Below are positions 51,501 to 63,550 of a DNA stretch of 64,000 nt, in pieces. The position numbers and the translations under genes were made by a program. The notes beneath the pieces were generated by a model. It worked only from the letters and a program-made list of their open reading frames with translations, ran no database searches and was not told the origin of the DNA. This DNA comes from Epiperipatus broadwayi (Eukaryota; Onychophora; Udeonychophora; Euonychophora; Peripatidae). Location of the stretch: positions 1,304,001 through 1,368,000 of the forward strand of contig JAQFVV010006427.1 in assembly GCA_028023455.1 (NCBI GenBank), written 5' to 3'. The stretch's first letter is position 1; each line of letters starts with the position of its first letter.

Positions 51501-53420
51501 TTTGTAATTTTAATAGTTGTTTATAATCAAATTATTTTTTTAGACACTATTACTAAGAATGGAGTGTAAAGTTTAAATTATATTACACATTTTATACAAC
51601 ATTTTTAACATATAATGAGATAGGAGTAATTCGAATATCATCAATAATTTATTTAATATATAATAATATAATTTAACAGAACAATTTGTGATTCTTTTGA
51701 ACTTTCATTGAAAAGTATTCAGATATTCAAATAGTTTGTATGACTAAATATACAAAAATAGTAAAAAGATTTTCTTATAGAACAGTGGAATAGTTTTAAA
51801 ATAAATGAATTTTATTATTGTTAGTAATCAGATATTATTTGTATTACAGTATAGAAAAATCTTAAAAATAAGATCAAGACTTGGAAGTACTAGTGGAGAG
51901 GAAACCAAGATGATTTTTTAAGAAATAGGAAAAATAAAGGATTTGGATCATATTTAGTTTTGGATTTCAGTATAGTTAACTAGGCCCTATGACTGAACAC
52001 ATATTTTGGAATGTTTTCATATCTTTAAACTTTTGAAATAGCTTTAACATCACTCCTATAATAGAGTTGTAGACAGAAAGCCTCCTCTATATGTCTTTTA
52101 ATTCACTGTCCATGATTGTCAAGATAATATAATATTCTAGTTGTATTTTGATCCTACATCTATCTTCCTATCCTTATTTTAATCTCATCTCAAAAGATAT
52201 TTTCAAAGAAAAATGAATAAAAAGAACTGAAGTAGTTATTTTATGTAAGAATAGTTTATTTGCTGGAATGTATGAATTAAACTTTAAAATTAAAGTCCAA
52301 AATATCATAAAGAGAGAAAGAATCATATAATACATTGTAAAATTAATTCAGAAATGAATATAAGATTTTGAAAAGAAATCTAAACCAATATTTTAAAAGG
52401 ATAATAAAATTTGAATGAATTTTTTTTAATAATATTTAGAAAATAAGTATTGCATATTTATTAAGAAAATAGTCCAATAATGTACAATAAACATAACTTG
52501 TCAGGTATATTAATAGTTGTAATTATATCATCCGAAGTAAGCTTGAATGAGAATATTAGGAATAATAAACACGGAAATGAACAATAAAACCAAACCTAAT
52601 TAGAACAATGTTTTACTTTGTAAGATTCCATACAACCAATAGAAAACTAGAATTTTATTATTTTAGAATTTTACTACAATAAATTTTGTAAAAAAATATA
52701 TATATATAATTTTAATAATATTAGGGAGCAAAGTGTTTGTGAAACATATAAAACATTTTTAATAAGCTAACCATAATAATAAATCAAATAAAAACTTATT
52801 TTCTTAATGTAAAAGAAAGATTTAACTAGAAAAATAAATATATTTTTTCATTAAAACTAAAAACAAGTTGAGATAGGAGAGTAAGGGAATCCAATATAAT
52901 TAAAAAATTGTTAATTTATTTATTTTTAAAAACTTTGTTTTAAATTTGTTTTAAATTTTTCTTTATTTCTCCACATGACAGAAATCACGATACATTTATA
53001 ATTGAAACAGACATATAGGTTTTGCACAAAAAAAACAAAAATTATAATAATTTTGAGAATTTATTGGTATGTTAAAATTAAAAGATCCTAATTTTATATT
53101 ATTTATTGGTCAAATCGTTCACAAATTACATAAATTATACTAATGTTCCACACGTATTCTGTTGTCAGATTATTAAAACTACCACAGTATTTATTTATTT
53201 CATTTAGGAAGAAAGAAGATATATTATATTATTATTTATTATTATTTTTATTATTATTAGTTGCTGTTAGTAGATTATGACAAAAATCCCTTTTCATATT
53301 TTACTACCTAATTTTAAATCAGTTAGAATACAATTTATGAACCTGAGATTTTATTTTATTTTATTTCATTTTATTTAATTAAGCTAGATTCTTGTTATAA
53401 AGAAGATAAGAATAATTATT
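51501..53420. other. AT-rich spacer with simple repeats
   Basis: No gene recognised. A slightly GC-richer patch lies at about 51970-52200. Trinucleotide ATT-type repeats are at about 53225-53260, and ATTTT-type repeats at about 53348-53380. Confidence 0.5.
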
Positions 53421-53740
53421 ATTTTAATCGTAGTGAATAGAGCCAGAAAGTCGTAAGAATACTAGAGTTAGTTATTTGGTAAGTAAAAAGGGGGAAAGTG
53501 TTCTTATCCATTGAGGAGTATTGTAGGAAAGGCTCAAGAGCTACCTCCCAGCCCCAGACTCGAAAAAGAAAATTGTATTCATTTTAAAATGAATCAATTG
53601 TATTTTAAAATAGAGCAGAATCATTTTAATTAACGAATATTTCATTTATTTTTTGTTACGAGCAGAACCCAAATCGAAAAACAAATTTTGGGGAGGAGCG
53701 GGAGGAAAAAAGTACTGCTAGCATGTAGCTCATGTTACAT
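53421..53740. other. GC-elevated patch, unclassified
   Basis: Contains aaagggggaaagtg, gctacctcccagccccagac and ggggaggagcgggagg in an AT-rich setting. It is probably an inserted element fragment; no repeat copy or frame supports a class. Confidence 0.25.
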
Positions 53741-54190
53741 ATTTTTTATTTAAAAATAAATGATCAGATTTATTTTTAAAAAAGTAATAATTAAAAAATA
53801 GTTTTAAAACATTTAAAAATAATAAAAAAAAAGATTGCTTATATTTTGATTTTAAAATATAATAAAAGTATTTGTTAAAATGCAAGTGGAAGGGGGATCT
53901 TAAATAGAATTAGAAAATAGACTTATAACTTTATTTTTTCTCTCTTTGTAAAGAAAACTTTTATAATGTATAAAATAACAAATGTGAAATAGACTAAAAA
54001 TTAGTCTGTAAAAATAACGTTTGTAAAACTTTCAAAAATGTAATTAATTAGTTTATAAGTTTGCTGATTAAACTGTATTAATTAAAAAACTGTAACTATC
54101 TTATCAAGATTGTTTAAATGAATCTGAACAAAGATTAAGGTAATAAAAAATGTAAAATTATTTAAAAGACAGATTCAAATTGATAAAATA
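53741..54190. other. AT-rich spacer
   Basis: No feature recognised. Confidence 0.45.
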
Positions 54191-54665
54191 AAACAATAGG
54201 AGAGCAAAAGTATATAAAGTAGCTCTCTCTATTGTTATTCATCTGGGTTGTAATCTGCTAGATCATTCATTAGTTCAGATTATTATTCAGTTCAGACAGA
54301 ATGCAGAATCCAAACAACCAGAGATCAAAATATTTGGAAACTGTAAAAATAATAGTAAACCAGTCAATTATTGCTGTGATCAACATCCATGCAAAAGCCA
54401 CAGATGTAACAACATGTGTTGCTAGACAACTTTAGGATATTCAGTTGGGCTTCATGTCCCAAGCCCTCAGCAATCAACTATGCTTGCCTGAACCAACATA
54501 TAAAACAAATGCCTAGTTAGTAAATTGATGCTGCTGCTAATTTCTCTCTCTCCCATTGTTGATCGAAAAAATAAAAGATAAACCCTGGAAATCATCAATG
54601 GAGAAACAGAAGATCAACTGGTTGGAAAACAAAACCATTGGACAATTTGCACAAAATAAAAATCT
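54191..54665 (+). other. Possible LTR-element leader remnant
   Basis: A TATA-like tatataaagtagctctctct (54212-54231) is followed by a region of higher complexity. A short frame starts at about 54300 (MQNPNNQRSKYLETVKIIVN) and stays open for about 43 codons. The order promoter-like signal, leader, then start of a frame would fit an LTR retrotransposon, but no LTR pair, primer site or enzyme motif is seen. Confidence 0.2.
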
Positions 54666-54929
54666 GTGTAAATATTCTTTTAAATAGTTGTGTACATAAT
54701 TAATTTTAAATGAAATGAACTTTAATTAATGGACTATTATAACTATAGCCTAAAGTAATCATTTAAAATTTTCTTATGTAAAATTTATTTTGTTATTTTA
54801 TATTGTATTAAATATATGTGAGCATAAATAATTAAATATTAATGTTTACTCTAATTGTTATTTTATCTATTTTCTTTTTTTCTCTTGTCACTGAATTACC
54901 AGTAAATTAGTATAGAGTTATTTTATGTG

Positions 54930-55240
54930 TTAAGTAAATGTGCTGGACCCTGAACAGAGTGTGAGCTAGCCATGGGATATTTCAAGCACTAGATTGGGTG
55001 ACTGTCATCTGCAGCATGCTGATTATATAACTTATGATTAGCTGGCACCTGTGGTTGATCCTGAAAACAAATAAAATGCTCTGGATGGCAGAGGTTTGAA
55101 TCTAGCAGCAAAATGGGCCATGATCTGGAAATGTCATTGTGTTATGCTTTGCATAGCTTGATCTGGCCATGAGCATCATTGATGACTCTTCCATCAATGG
55201 TATTCTTCCCTCTGCTTGAAGGGCCAGTCCATTCATGTAA
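54930..55240. other. GC-elevated block, possible SINE
   Basis: Contains an A-box-like TAGCTGGCACCTGTGG (about 55039-55054) and a B-box-like GGTTTGAATCTAGC (about 55093-55106). The spacing is a little long for a tRNA. No second copy was seen in the window, so the SINE reading is only a suggestion. Confidence 0.25.
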
Positions 55241-55330
55241 TATTAAAAATATAAATTAAAAATTATGTTAAAAGGTGTTTAAACCCATTTAAACCCAAAT
55301 AAATAATATTTTTTAATTGGAGCAAGTTCA

Positions 55331-55368
55331 ATATATATATATTTATATAAAGATGTTGATACTTGTAG

Positions 55369-55406
<38 letters not shown>

Positions 55407-55407
55407 T

Positions 55408-55459
<52 letters not shown>
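55331..55459. repeat. (AT)n microsatellite, two main blocks
   Basis: AT runs occupy about 55370-55405 and 55409-55459, separated by one 'acttgt' interruption. A shorter AT-rich lead-in lies at 55331-55343. The minus-strand frame at 55263-55466 is simply the translation of this repeat (alternating Tyr/Ile). Confidence 0.9.
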
Positions 55460-55463
<4 letters not shown>

Positions 55464-56575
55464 CACAAAATTTATTCATAAAAATAAATTAGGTTTCTGA
55501 GTGGCAGCCTTATTTTTATAAAATCTATTTTTTTTTATATAAATGTCCAGAATCATTCTTTGTAGATGTGGAAAGAATATTCTTTGTGTATTTTCTATTT
55601 TATCATAGTTTAGTTCTGACTACAAATTAGAAACTGAGTTTGGGGATTATTAATATTTAAATGAATATTTTAGTATTCAACGACTTTTGATACCATAGTT
55701 AAGTAAATATCTATTCAACATAGCTGTTATCACCCCTCTGAACCTATATTGTGTTGTGTCATTCTCTCTTCACTCTCATTATTTATTCTAAAGAAACAAT
55801 TGTAACAACACTTAAAATTAAACCCAGTTGCATTATCTCATCTATGAGTTTTTATATATTAGTATATATCTAATGTACGTTGTTAGCTAGGTTCTCTATG
55901 AGAAAGTTATTGAAAAATAGCTTTATTATACAATTTAGCTATTTCAGAGACATCTAGTGTCCATTTTGAGGGTATATAATGTTTTCCATAATATTTCAAT
56001 GTCCTAAAAAAATTGCTTCTTTATATCAGATTTGATTACAAATCATAAGAATGGCTGTTAATTTTTTAAAATCAATATTTATTGTTGTGGTAATAATCAA
56101 AATATCATAATATTTAATCAAGATTAATTACAAGAATGTTAATTTAAATAATAGTGACTTTTTATTATTATCTTTTCATTTTTAATGTATTTTATATTGA
56201 AATAGATTTTATTTACTCATGCATAAACTACTAATTTTTTAATACATCTATTCTATTTCAAGTTTTATAATTTTCTAATTATAAAAAACATTAAATAGAA
56301 AAGGAGAATATAGTTTGTTTATTTTTTTTAATTTATAAAATTTAAAAATTAAAAATATTGCAAATGAAAAAAAATTGAGATAATTTAACATAAATAAATT
56401 CTATTATGCACATAATGAGTTATATTTTAAACATTCTGTAATCTTATTAGCAAATAAGCCCACAAGATGTTCTAGAAATCTAACAACAGAACTAACAAAA
56501 CTTAACAAGGAAAGAATTCACAAATAATAAAAAATAGATTAAACTGACAGTAAACAATGATCAGTACTGATTTAA
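55460..56575. other. AT-rich spacer
   Basis: No gene or repeat family recognised. Confidence 0.5.
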
Positions 56576-56576
56576 A

Positions 56577-56690
56577 GTGCACTCACACTCATTTGGAATT
56601 CTAAGGACTGCACAAAACTACCTCTGGCACATCCAAGCAATAAATGATATCGAATAATTCACACATAGGGTTGCAATATCCCCATTCATT
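56577..56690. repeat. Direct repeat bracketing a tandem array, left copy
   Basis: gtgcactcac..catttggaa, ttctaaggactgcacaaaac, then ctggcacatccaagcaat. This matches 57353-57465 in order and spacing with moderate divergence. Together with the array between them it forms one larger repeated structure. Confidence 0.6.
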
Positions 56691-56917
56691 ACAAAATCAC
56701 AATTTACATCAATAATTAAAAAATTAAAGTACAAATTTCATAAGGACTTCACGTGATCAAATGTAGATCTGATATCTACATCAAAAGATCAAATGTGAAC
56801 AATGCTATTTTTTCTTATCTCAATTTTTTTTCTGACTATATGTAACAAAGGATGTATACAACATCACAGTTTCTTTCTGTTAAGAAAAAAATCCGATTAA
56901 TTATAAAATTAATATGC

Positions 56918-57231
56918 TTTATTTCAACATATGGTTACAGGTACATATTGTAAAAAAAATTGCATTTAAAGCTTTTAGTATTTCAAAATTATAAATTTGG
57001 TTTGATCAATTTTCCATTATTTCAACATGTGATTATAGTCGTATATTGTAATACAATTTGTAGTTTAGATTATAAGCTTTTAATATTTTGAAATTATTAG
57101 CTTGGTTTGATTAATTTTACATTATTTCAACAGCTAATTATAGGCATTTATTATCATAAAATTTGTATTTTAGAAGTTATAAGCTTTGAGGATTTCAAAA
57201 TTATAAGCTTGGTTTGATCAGATTTTTGCAA
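56918..57231. repeat. Tandem array, three units of about 100-105 bp
   Basis: Units start at about 56918, 57016 and 57121. Each begins ttatttcaaca, continues with a ggttacagg/gattatagt/aattatagg segment and a 'tattgtaa..aaatttg' segment, then 'aagctttt.a.tatttcaaaatta', and ends ttggtttgatcaattt. Divergence between units is considerable, so the array is not young. No coding pattern. Confidence 0.8.
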
Positions 57232-57351
57232 TTTTTTTTGGATGATACTTCATATCATTGAAACCTTCTTCCCTCTCCACATACTTTGGCACTTGACATC
57301 ATCTTTATTGTAATAAAATTTTTATTTTAGAAAAGTTCTTAATATTTAGAC

Positions 57352-57465
57352 TGTGCTCTCTGCCATTTTGAATTCTAAAAATTACCCAAAACCACTGCTG
57401 GCCCATCCAAACAATGCCATGTGTATTATCCAATGTCATTTATCATTTGGATGTGGCAATCCTTA
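57352..57465. repeat. Direct repeat bracketing a tandem array, right copy
   Basis: tgtgctctctgccattttga, attctaaaaattacccaaaa, ccactgctggcccatccaaa, caatg. Homologous to 56577-56690, same orientation, about 775 bp apart. It may be an end of a repeated element whose interior carries the 100-bp units. Confidence 0.6.
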
Positions 57466-57734
57466 TAATTTAAAATGGCAGTGACCATAGTCTAGATCAG
57501 CCCAGTAATCAGCACCCAGTAATCAGATATGATTAAATTTGAAGAGCAAAGTCATTTGAATCTAGCTTTATAAAAAGAAGTGAGAAAATTGCAACTTATA
57601 TAAACTTAGCTTCATACCCAAAGAACGTTTTTAAAGCATTTGTGAAACTGGGTATTTTTTTTAATTATTTTAATATATGCATATTACCAATCATATCAAT
57701 TCACAGAAAATAGAGGATGAGATGAATAAAATTA

Positions 57735-60200
57735 TCAGTGTAATTTATTCAAATTTGATCTGGTTAAATATTTTAGAAGACTTTTTGGATATAGAATACT
57801 TGGGTAGTATGGGTGGGCAACTAAATCTCTTAGCTGAGATTGAATATATCTTCCTGACCCATAATAGTTTGTTGCAATGTAGATGGCAGAATTAAATGAT
57901 TTTGAAAATGTAACAATAGGCAAATAATATGTAGTCTTAGTCATTATGAGTATATTAAATAAGTGAATTTTAGTATTAAGGGAGATAAGCTTTGGAGAGA
58001 GAGTTTGTAATTGAAGTGGCATTTTCTTTAAGCTTGTTCTGTAAGGTGTTCTTCATTGTAAATGAGCTCATGTAAAATGGGAAGCTTAAGAAAAAGGTTG
58101 ACTTTCTCTGAAATATTTGGTGTATCGTTTGTTAGTGTATTTAAACTATGCTGATGTTTTACTCATATTAGATCTAAGTTTATGTGCAGCAGTATATGAG
58201 GATGTTTTGCAATATAGGAAATTGCCTACAAAACAATGACATCATACATGCATGCTATGCATGGAATGTATTGGTATATATAATTTGGATACCTGAAAAT
58301 GTCTGTTGTATAAGCTTTAATAGGGGGTTGTATATAAACTGAAGAGCAGTACATTAAGAGGTGAGTTTTGGGAGATGGATTACCTAGGAATAGATGATGT
58401 AAACTTTACCCATTGAGAGTGATATGAATCTCTCTACTATGCAGTAAGTTGGTAATTAAGTAAAGCAGAGTACTTGAATTGATACTGCTAACTAATATAT
58501 CAATCAGAATGGAATAAAGACAGTCAAATGGCTTTATATCTAGCTAAACTGCAATTGGAGCATATTAGCCATCATGAACCAGGTTGAAGATTTCTTTAAA
58601 CATCAGAGGAACCTGTAGGGCAGAAGGGCCATTTTTGCAATATGCACTTTACAAATTTAAATATTACAAACTGTATATTGCAAATTATATAAAGTGTGTG
58701 TGGCACTAGTTGATCCTTTACAATTCTTTTCAGTAAATTCCTAGTAGCCCCCTGGAAATTGAATGAAGGTTGCTAAGAATAGAAGTTAAGTATAATTTTT
58801 GGTAAATGATATAATTGAGATTGGACCTAGACCTTTGATGTCATATACCTTTTGGGATAGATAATTTGCAAGGTCACAGAGGTATAATGAAGTAAAGGGC
58901 CTAAGATGGGCAAAAACAAAAGCAGGGATTCGATTGGAACCTGGATAAGATGAATTTCTTATAGTGGCAAGCTTGTTGGCAAATTGTATGGCTTGGTATG
59001 GGTATCAATAATGATCCAAATAAATCTGAAGATGATGTAAATGTATTCTGGATTGGTAATATCTGCTTGAAATATTGGTATATAAGATTAATCATGTTAT
59101 ATCCTGCACACATATTACCATCGACATGGAATGCCATAGTGAATTTTAGTGTGAATGAGTGGCTCAGAGCCCAGACAAATTCTTGTTTTGTTAATGGCAA
59201 GATATTCTTTAAGTTGGTTGGTGGTTTTTTGATAAGCCTGGGAAAGTATGTATAACTGTTAGTGAGTTTGATGTGTAGGCTTGATTAGTGCAATCCATGT
59301 ATGCAACTCATTGACAAATGCCAAAAATCAAAAAGGTGAAGGTGAACTGCATGTGAGATGTTGGATATTGAATGATAATATATGTAAAAAAGTGAGGTAT
59401 CTTTGGACTGGATTAAGTTCTACTTGTTCCAATTTCAGCAACATAATATATGTTTCAGAGAATAAGAACTTTGTGGTATATGAGGATAGAAGAACTTGAA
59501 TGATTTTATGCAAATGAATGGCTGTGCTGTGTAGTTCATCAAGATTCAGGATAAGATATTGTTCAGATTGATCAGAGAAAGGGGTAGGATTAAGGTCAAG
59601 TTAAATTAAATGATGTAGAATTGATGAGTAAAAGCAATGATCGATGAGTGTGGCATACTACTTATTATAGAACATGACAGAGTTGGAAGGTTAAAATCCT
59701 TGACCACTCATAAGTAGAAAGATTATTAGATGAAGCCATTTTGACATGAATAATTGATAAGATTAAAATGACTCATTAAAACAGTTGAATGGAGGAAAGA
59801 GCCAAGCAAAGAGTTAATTGTCAGAATAATGGCTGAAATAACAGTTGGTCCAGGAGGGATATATCCAAATGTAATATTTAGTGTTGCAATACAACTTCAA
59901 AATGTGATTATTAAGAGATTCAAATCTATGCAAATAATCTTGAATGATGAGAATAAACAGCTGGGGTGATAATAATACCAGTTACATCTAATGGTAAAGA
60001 TGTGTCCCTTGAGAAAACACAGAAGCCCTGTCTATTGAGGTAAGCAAGGCCAATATAGGATCCATTATATATTTTTATCTCAAGTAATCTAAAATGTGAG
60101 ATTGTATAGTGCTTATCCACTTTTTTAACTGAAAAGGTTTAGGCACTGAGTTGATAACATGAACATTAAGTGCAGTAAATTTTAGATTCATTTATCAGGA
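57735..60200 (-). mobile_element. LINE-C: decayed endonuclease and reverse transcriptase, minus strand
   Basis: Reading the minus strand from 60190 down: an endonuclease-like start, MNLKFTALNVHVINSV (about 60190-60140), then a segment GSYIGLAYLNRQGFCVF (about 60062-60010). A reverse-transcriptase entry region follows, with SLLIPIPS near 59000. Motif A is LDIKPFD (about 58542-58522), within the family pattern LDI.KAFD. Next come SREIHITLNG (about 58450-58420) and a decayed motif B near 58390-58340. Motif C is MYDVIVL (about 58250-58230), where an alanine and one aspartate of YADD are lost. A post-palm segment, FNILIMTKTTYYLPIVTF, is at 57960-57905. The spacing of these parts over 2.4 kb fits one ORF2-type protein. 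It is interrupted by many stops. The motif style suggests an I/Jockey-type LINE, but the clade is not secure. Confidence 0.6.
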
Positions 60201-61600
60201 AGTTTTAAATTAATTATTTCTAGTCATCAGTCAGGGTGGATGTAAACTCTAATGTTTTCAGGAAAGTCTGGTTATATAATTATGAATTTATAATGGTATT
60301 TGATCAGTAGCTAACAATGTTTCCAGCTCAACTATTGAGTATATTGTTGTTGTTTATGGAAGCTAGGGGTAGACTGATCTATGGGGTCAGCTAAGAGGCA
60401 TTCAGTTTGCATGAGGTTATCATGTTTTACAGAGTCCATGCCCTGCATCAACAGATCAGCCACATCTGTTATTGGGTTTTTAAATTGTTGAGTTTTTTGA
60501 CAGGGGAGGCATTCATTTTATTTCATTAGAAGTACTGGGAGAGAGATGGCTGATATAGGTGATAAACATGGAGAATTTTTTTTATATATATATTAAGGTT
60601 TTATTATAAATGGTATCATCATTATTTTGCAAATTATTATATATGAAACTTCTGAGATCATATTAATCTGGAGAAAGTGCTGGCTTTGATTGTTACATTG
60701 GGAGAAGTAGTGGGGACAATAGTATCTGAATCAGGGATTGTTTGTATAAATATATAATTGAGTCCATATAATGGTGTATTCCAAGTAAGTGTTTTTGGGC
60801 ATCCCTATGGTACAGTTATGTGATTTGGATCCACTGTAATTAAGGCAAAGTTTCCAAGTGATTTTGTTTGTTCTTGAAATCAATCTCTCTGTCTGGTCTG
60901 AAAGAACTTGATCTCAAATACCTGGTATGTGGATGGTTAGAAATATGTGCAATAGTATCCCACAACCCATGCAATGATATTGCATCAAATAATAAATGCA
61001 TAGAAAATTTATATAGACAAATGATGTCAGTATCAGATAGAATTATGAACTGAGTAAAAAAAATTTTTTTTAAAATTGCAAACAATCTTCTTGTGATCAA
61101 ATTATTGAATCTATCATTGATTATCATAAGAGCATCTGTGTACCAAACTGATGAGGAGAGAGGAATTGTGCTTCTTGGATACTGATGTCCAGTTCTCTGA
61201 TGTCACTAGGAGTGTTTTTTTATATTTTGGAGCTGACTTGTGAGTAGATGGAATATTATTACTTTTGTTATTAACATCTATTGGATTATTTCTTTTACTA
61301 TTGATTTATTGAGGGTTATTTTTAGTAAATTAGCATGTTTGTATTATCTTTGAACTTTGGAACTAGTTTAATTAGGTTATTGAAATATTGTTACTTTTGT
61401 TATTTATAACTATTGGATTATTATTTTTTTTGCTACTGATCTGGTGAATATTATTTTTAGCATCATTAGCATCCGTTTGTATTATCTTTGAATTTTGGAA
61501 CTCACTGTTAGTGAAATTGAGCCAGTCACCAGGTCATGTAACAGTTCAGTCGCTGTCAACAAATTATCGTTAGACGAATTAATTATTTTGTAAAATTTTG
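60201..61600 (-). pseudogene. Probable upstream (ORF1/leader) part of LINE-C
   Basis: This region keeps the higher GC content of LINE-C and ends near 61600 where AT-rich DNA resumes. Readable minus-strand pieces include a 95-codon frame (60840-61127; segment SLHGLWDTIAHISNHPHTRY) and DVADLLMQGMDSVKHDNLMQ near 60470-60405. No zinc knuckle or other diagnostic motif is visible. Assignment to the same element rests on position, strand and composition only. Local imperfect duplications occur near 61260-61350 and 61380-61500 (tattggattatt, attatctttgaa..tttggaact). Confidence 0.4.
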
Positions 61601-63550
61601 ACTGCCAAGTTTAAACAAATTTGATAAATGAGTTATCAATCTGTTGAAGACAAAATTTTGTAATAAAAAAAAAATGTTATCTTGTCAAAACTGGAGCTTT
61701 TTACCCGGGCTGTTGACAGAGAAACAACTATGGATTATTATTATTAATGCCTTTTATGTATCCCTTATGCATTTTATAAGCATGACTATTATCTATTTAG
61801 ATTTTTAGGCATTATGCTTTATAATGGTTATTCTATATAAAATATTCAATATTTATGTAATTTTGTTTCCCTTAGTTACTAATCAATAAACATATTTCAT
61901 AACTATTTTCTATAAATAACAGTTTTTTTAAAAAAAAGATAGTCAAAAGAAAATAAAAAACTTAATTTTACTATTACTTTTTTTTAATTAAGAAAGAGAA
62001 TGTAGTCAATATTTAAAAGACCTCGAAGGTTAAAAATTTTCAAGTAAATATTGCTAATGTAAAATAACACTTAAGTAATACATGCTAGATTTCTCTGATT
62101 TTTTTATATCATAAATATTAAACCTATTTCTTATGACTGATCACGTGAGCTTCATAAAATAGATTATTGTTATTGATTTTACGTTTATAATGTAAAAAGA
62201 AGTATGGATATAATTAATTTTTCCACTGATTAATTATCTAACATATTTTTCAATTACAGAGTAGAGTTTTTTGAATAATTTATCTATGTTTTACAACATT
62301 TTTAAAAATCATACTTTTATGCAAAAAAAAATGTTTGCCACAAGCTTTTTATCTTAAAATGTCAAAGTAATCAAAGTTAATGGAAATTATATTTAGAATT
62401 CGCAACATAAGTTTTACAAGCGAACAAGTATTCCAATAATTTATATATATATACAGAGAATGTAAAGAAAAAGAAAAAAGGCTAATAATTAAACATTTTG
62501 ACCTCAAATCACATGATCTGTAGTTCAAATAGATCTAAACCAATAAATTCTCAATAAAATTTGCATCTACAATAGAATAACAATAATTATTTTAAACTTA
62601 TTTACAGTATATATATCATAAAATGCATTACAAAACATCAAATAAACATACTCAGCGATTGCACGTGATATATCTGATGAAATTTTTTATTTACAGGTTT
62701 TTATAAGTAATGCAAAACTCACTTTTAACTTTCTGTTCATCATTTTCTTTATCTCTTTTTTCCTGTTGAGTTATAATGTTTATACTCATTTCTGAATGGT
62801 TGTAAACAGCTAATTGTATAAAATAAATTATATGCAAAAAGAATGAGTGCAAAAATCAAAATTACTTATTATATAGTAAATTGCTTAAGATAATACCTTT
62901 TAAATACAAAATTATTATTAAATTTAAATAGTCAGTTTCTCTGATTGGATATAATCATAATTCTGCTCATTTTACTTCATTTTATTATTTAGTTTTAATT
63001 GTAATCTTTATCCGAAAGTGAATATTTTTTTAGGTTTCAATATTTCTTTTATCCAGCTAATTTATAACCAATGTAATCTCATTTTCAATTCTGGTTGATA
63101 AATAGGTATTTAACTATTTCAAATTAAAGGATAAAAGACCAGCTGGCAATTGACAAACCTGACAAATATTTTTTTTTTAATTGACTAATTTCATATTATT
63201 TTATCTTTTAACTTTATATAAATAGATAAATAAATTGCATTTGTATTCCATAGTAATAACATTTTTAAGGGAAATAGTCTATTATATCTCAGCTCTAAAC
63301 TGACAGAAAGGGATAATTTTAGGAGACACCAGATTTTACAAGAGATATTTTTACTAAAAAATTTATTTTCAATGAAGTGACACTTTATAATAAGATTTCT
63401 TTCTATGATTAGACTTTTAAAAGAAAAGTTTTTTTTTTTTTTTTAAATAAAATTTATTAGCTAAAAAGATACATGAATAAAAGCGTCTATATAAACTTGA
63501 GTTTTGACTTAAATACTGATGCTAGACATTATTATCTCTCTATACAAGTG
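61601..63550. other. AT-rich spacer
   Basis: No gene or repeat family recognised. Confidence 0.5.

Noticed and set aside
55263-55466. 67-codon minus-strand frame with alternating Tyr and Ile
   Set aside because: It is a translation of the (AT)n microsatellite and not a gene.
57735-60200. L1-type assignment of LINE-C
   Set aside because: The endonuclease start looks L1-like, but motif A context (LDIKPFD), ITLNG and the post-palm part fit other LINE groups at least as well, so I left the clade open.
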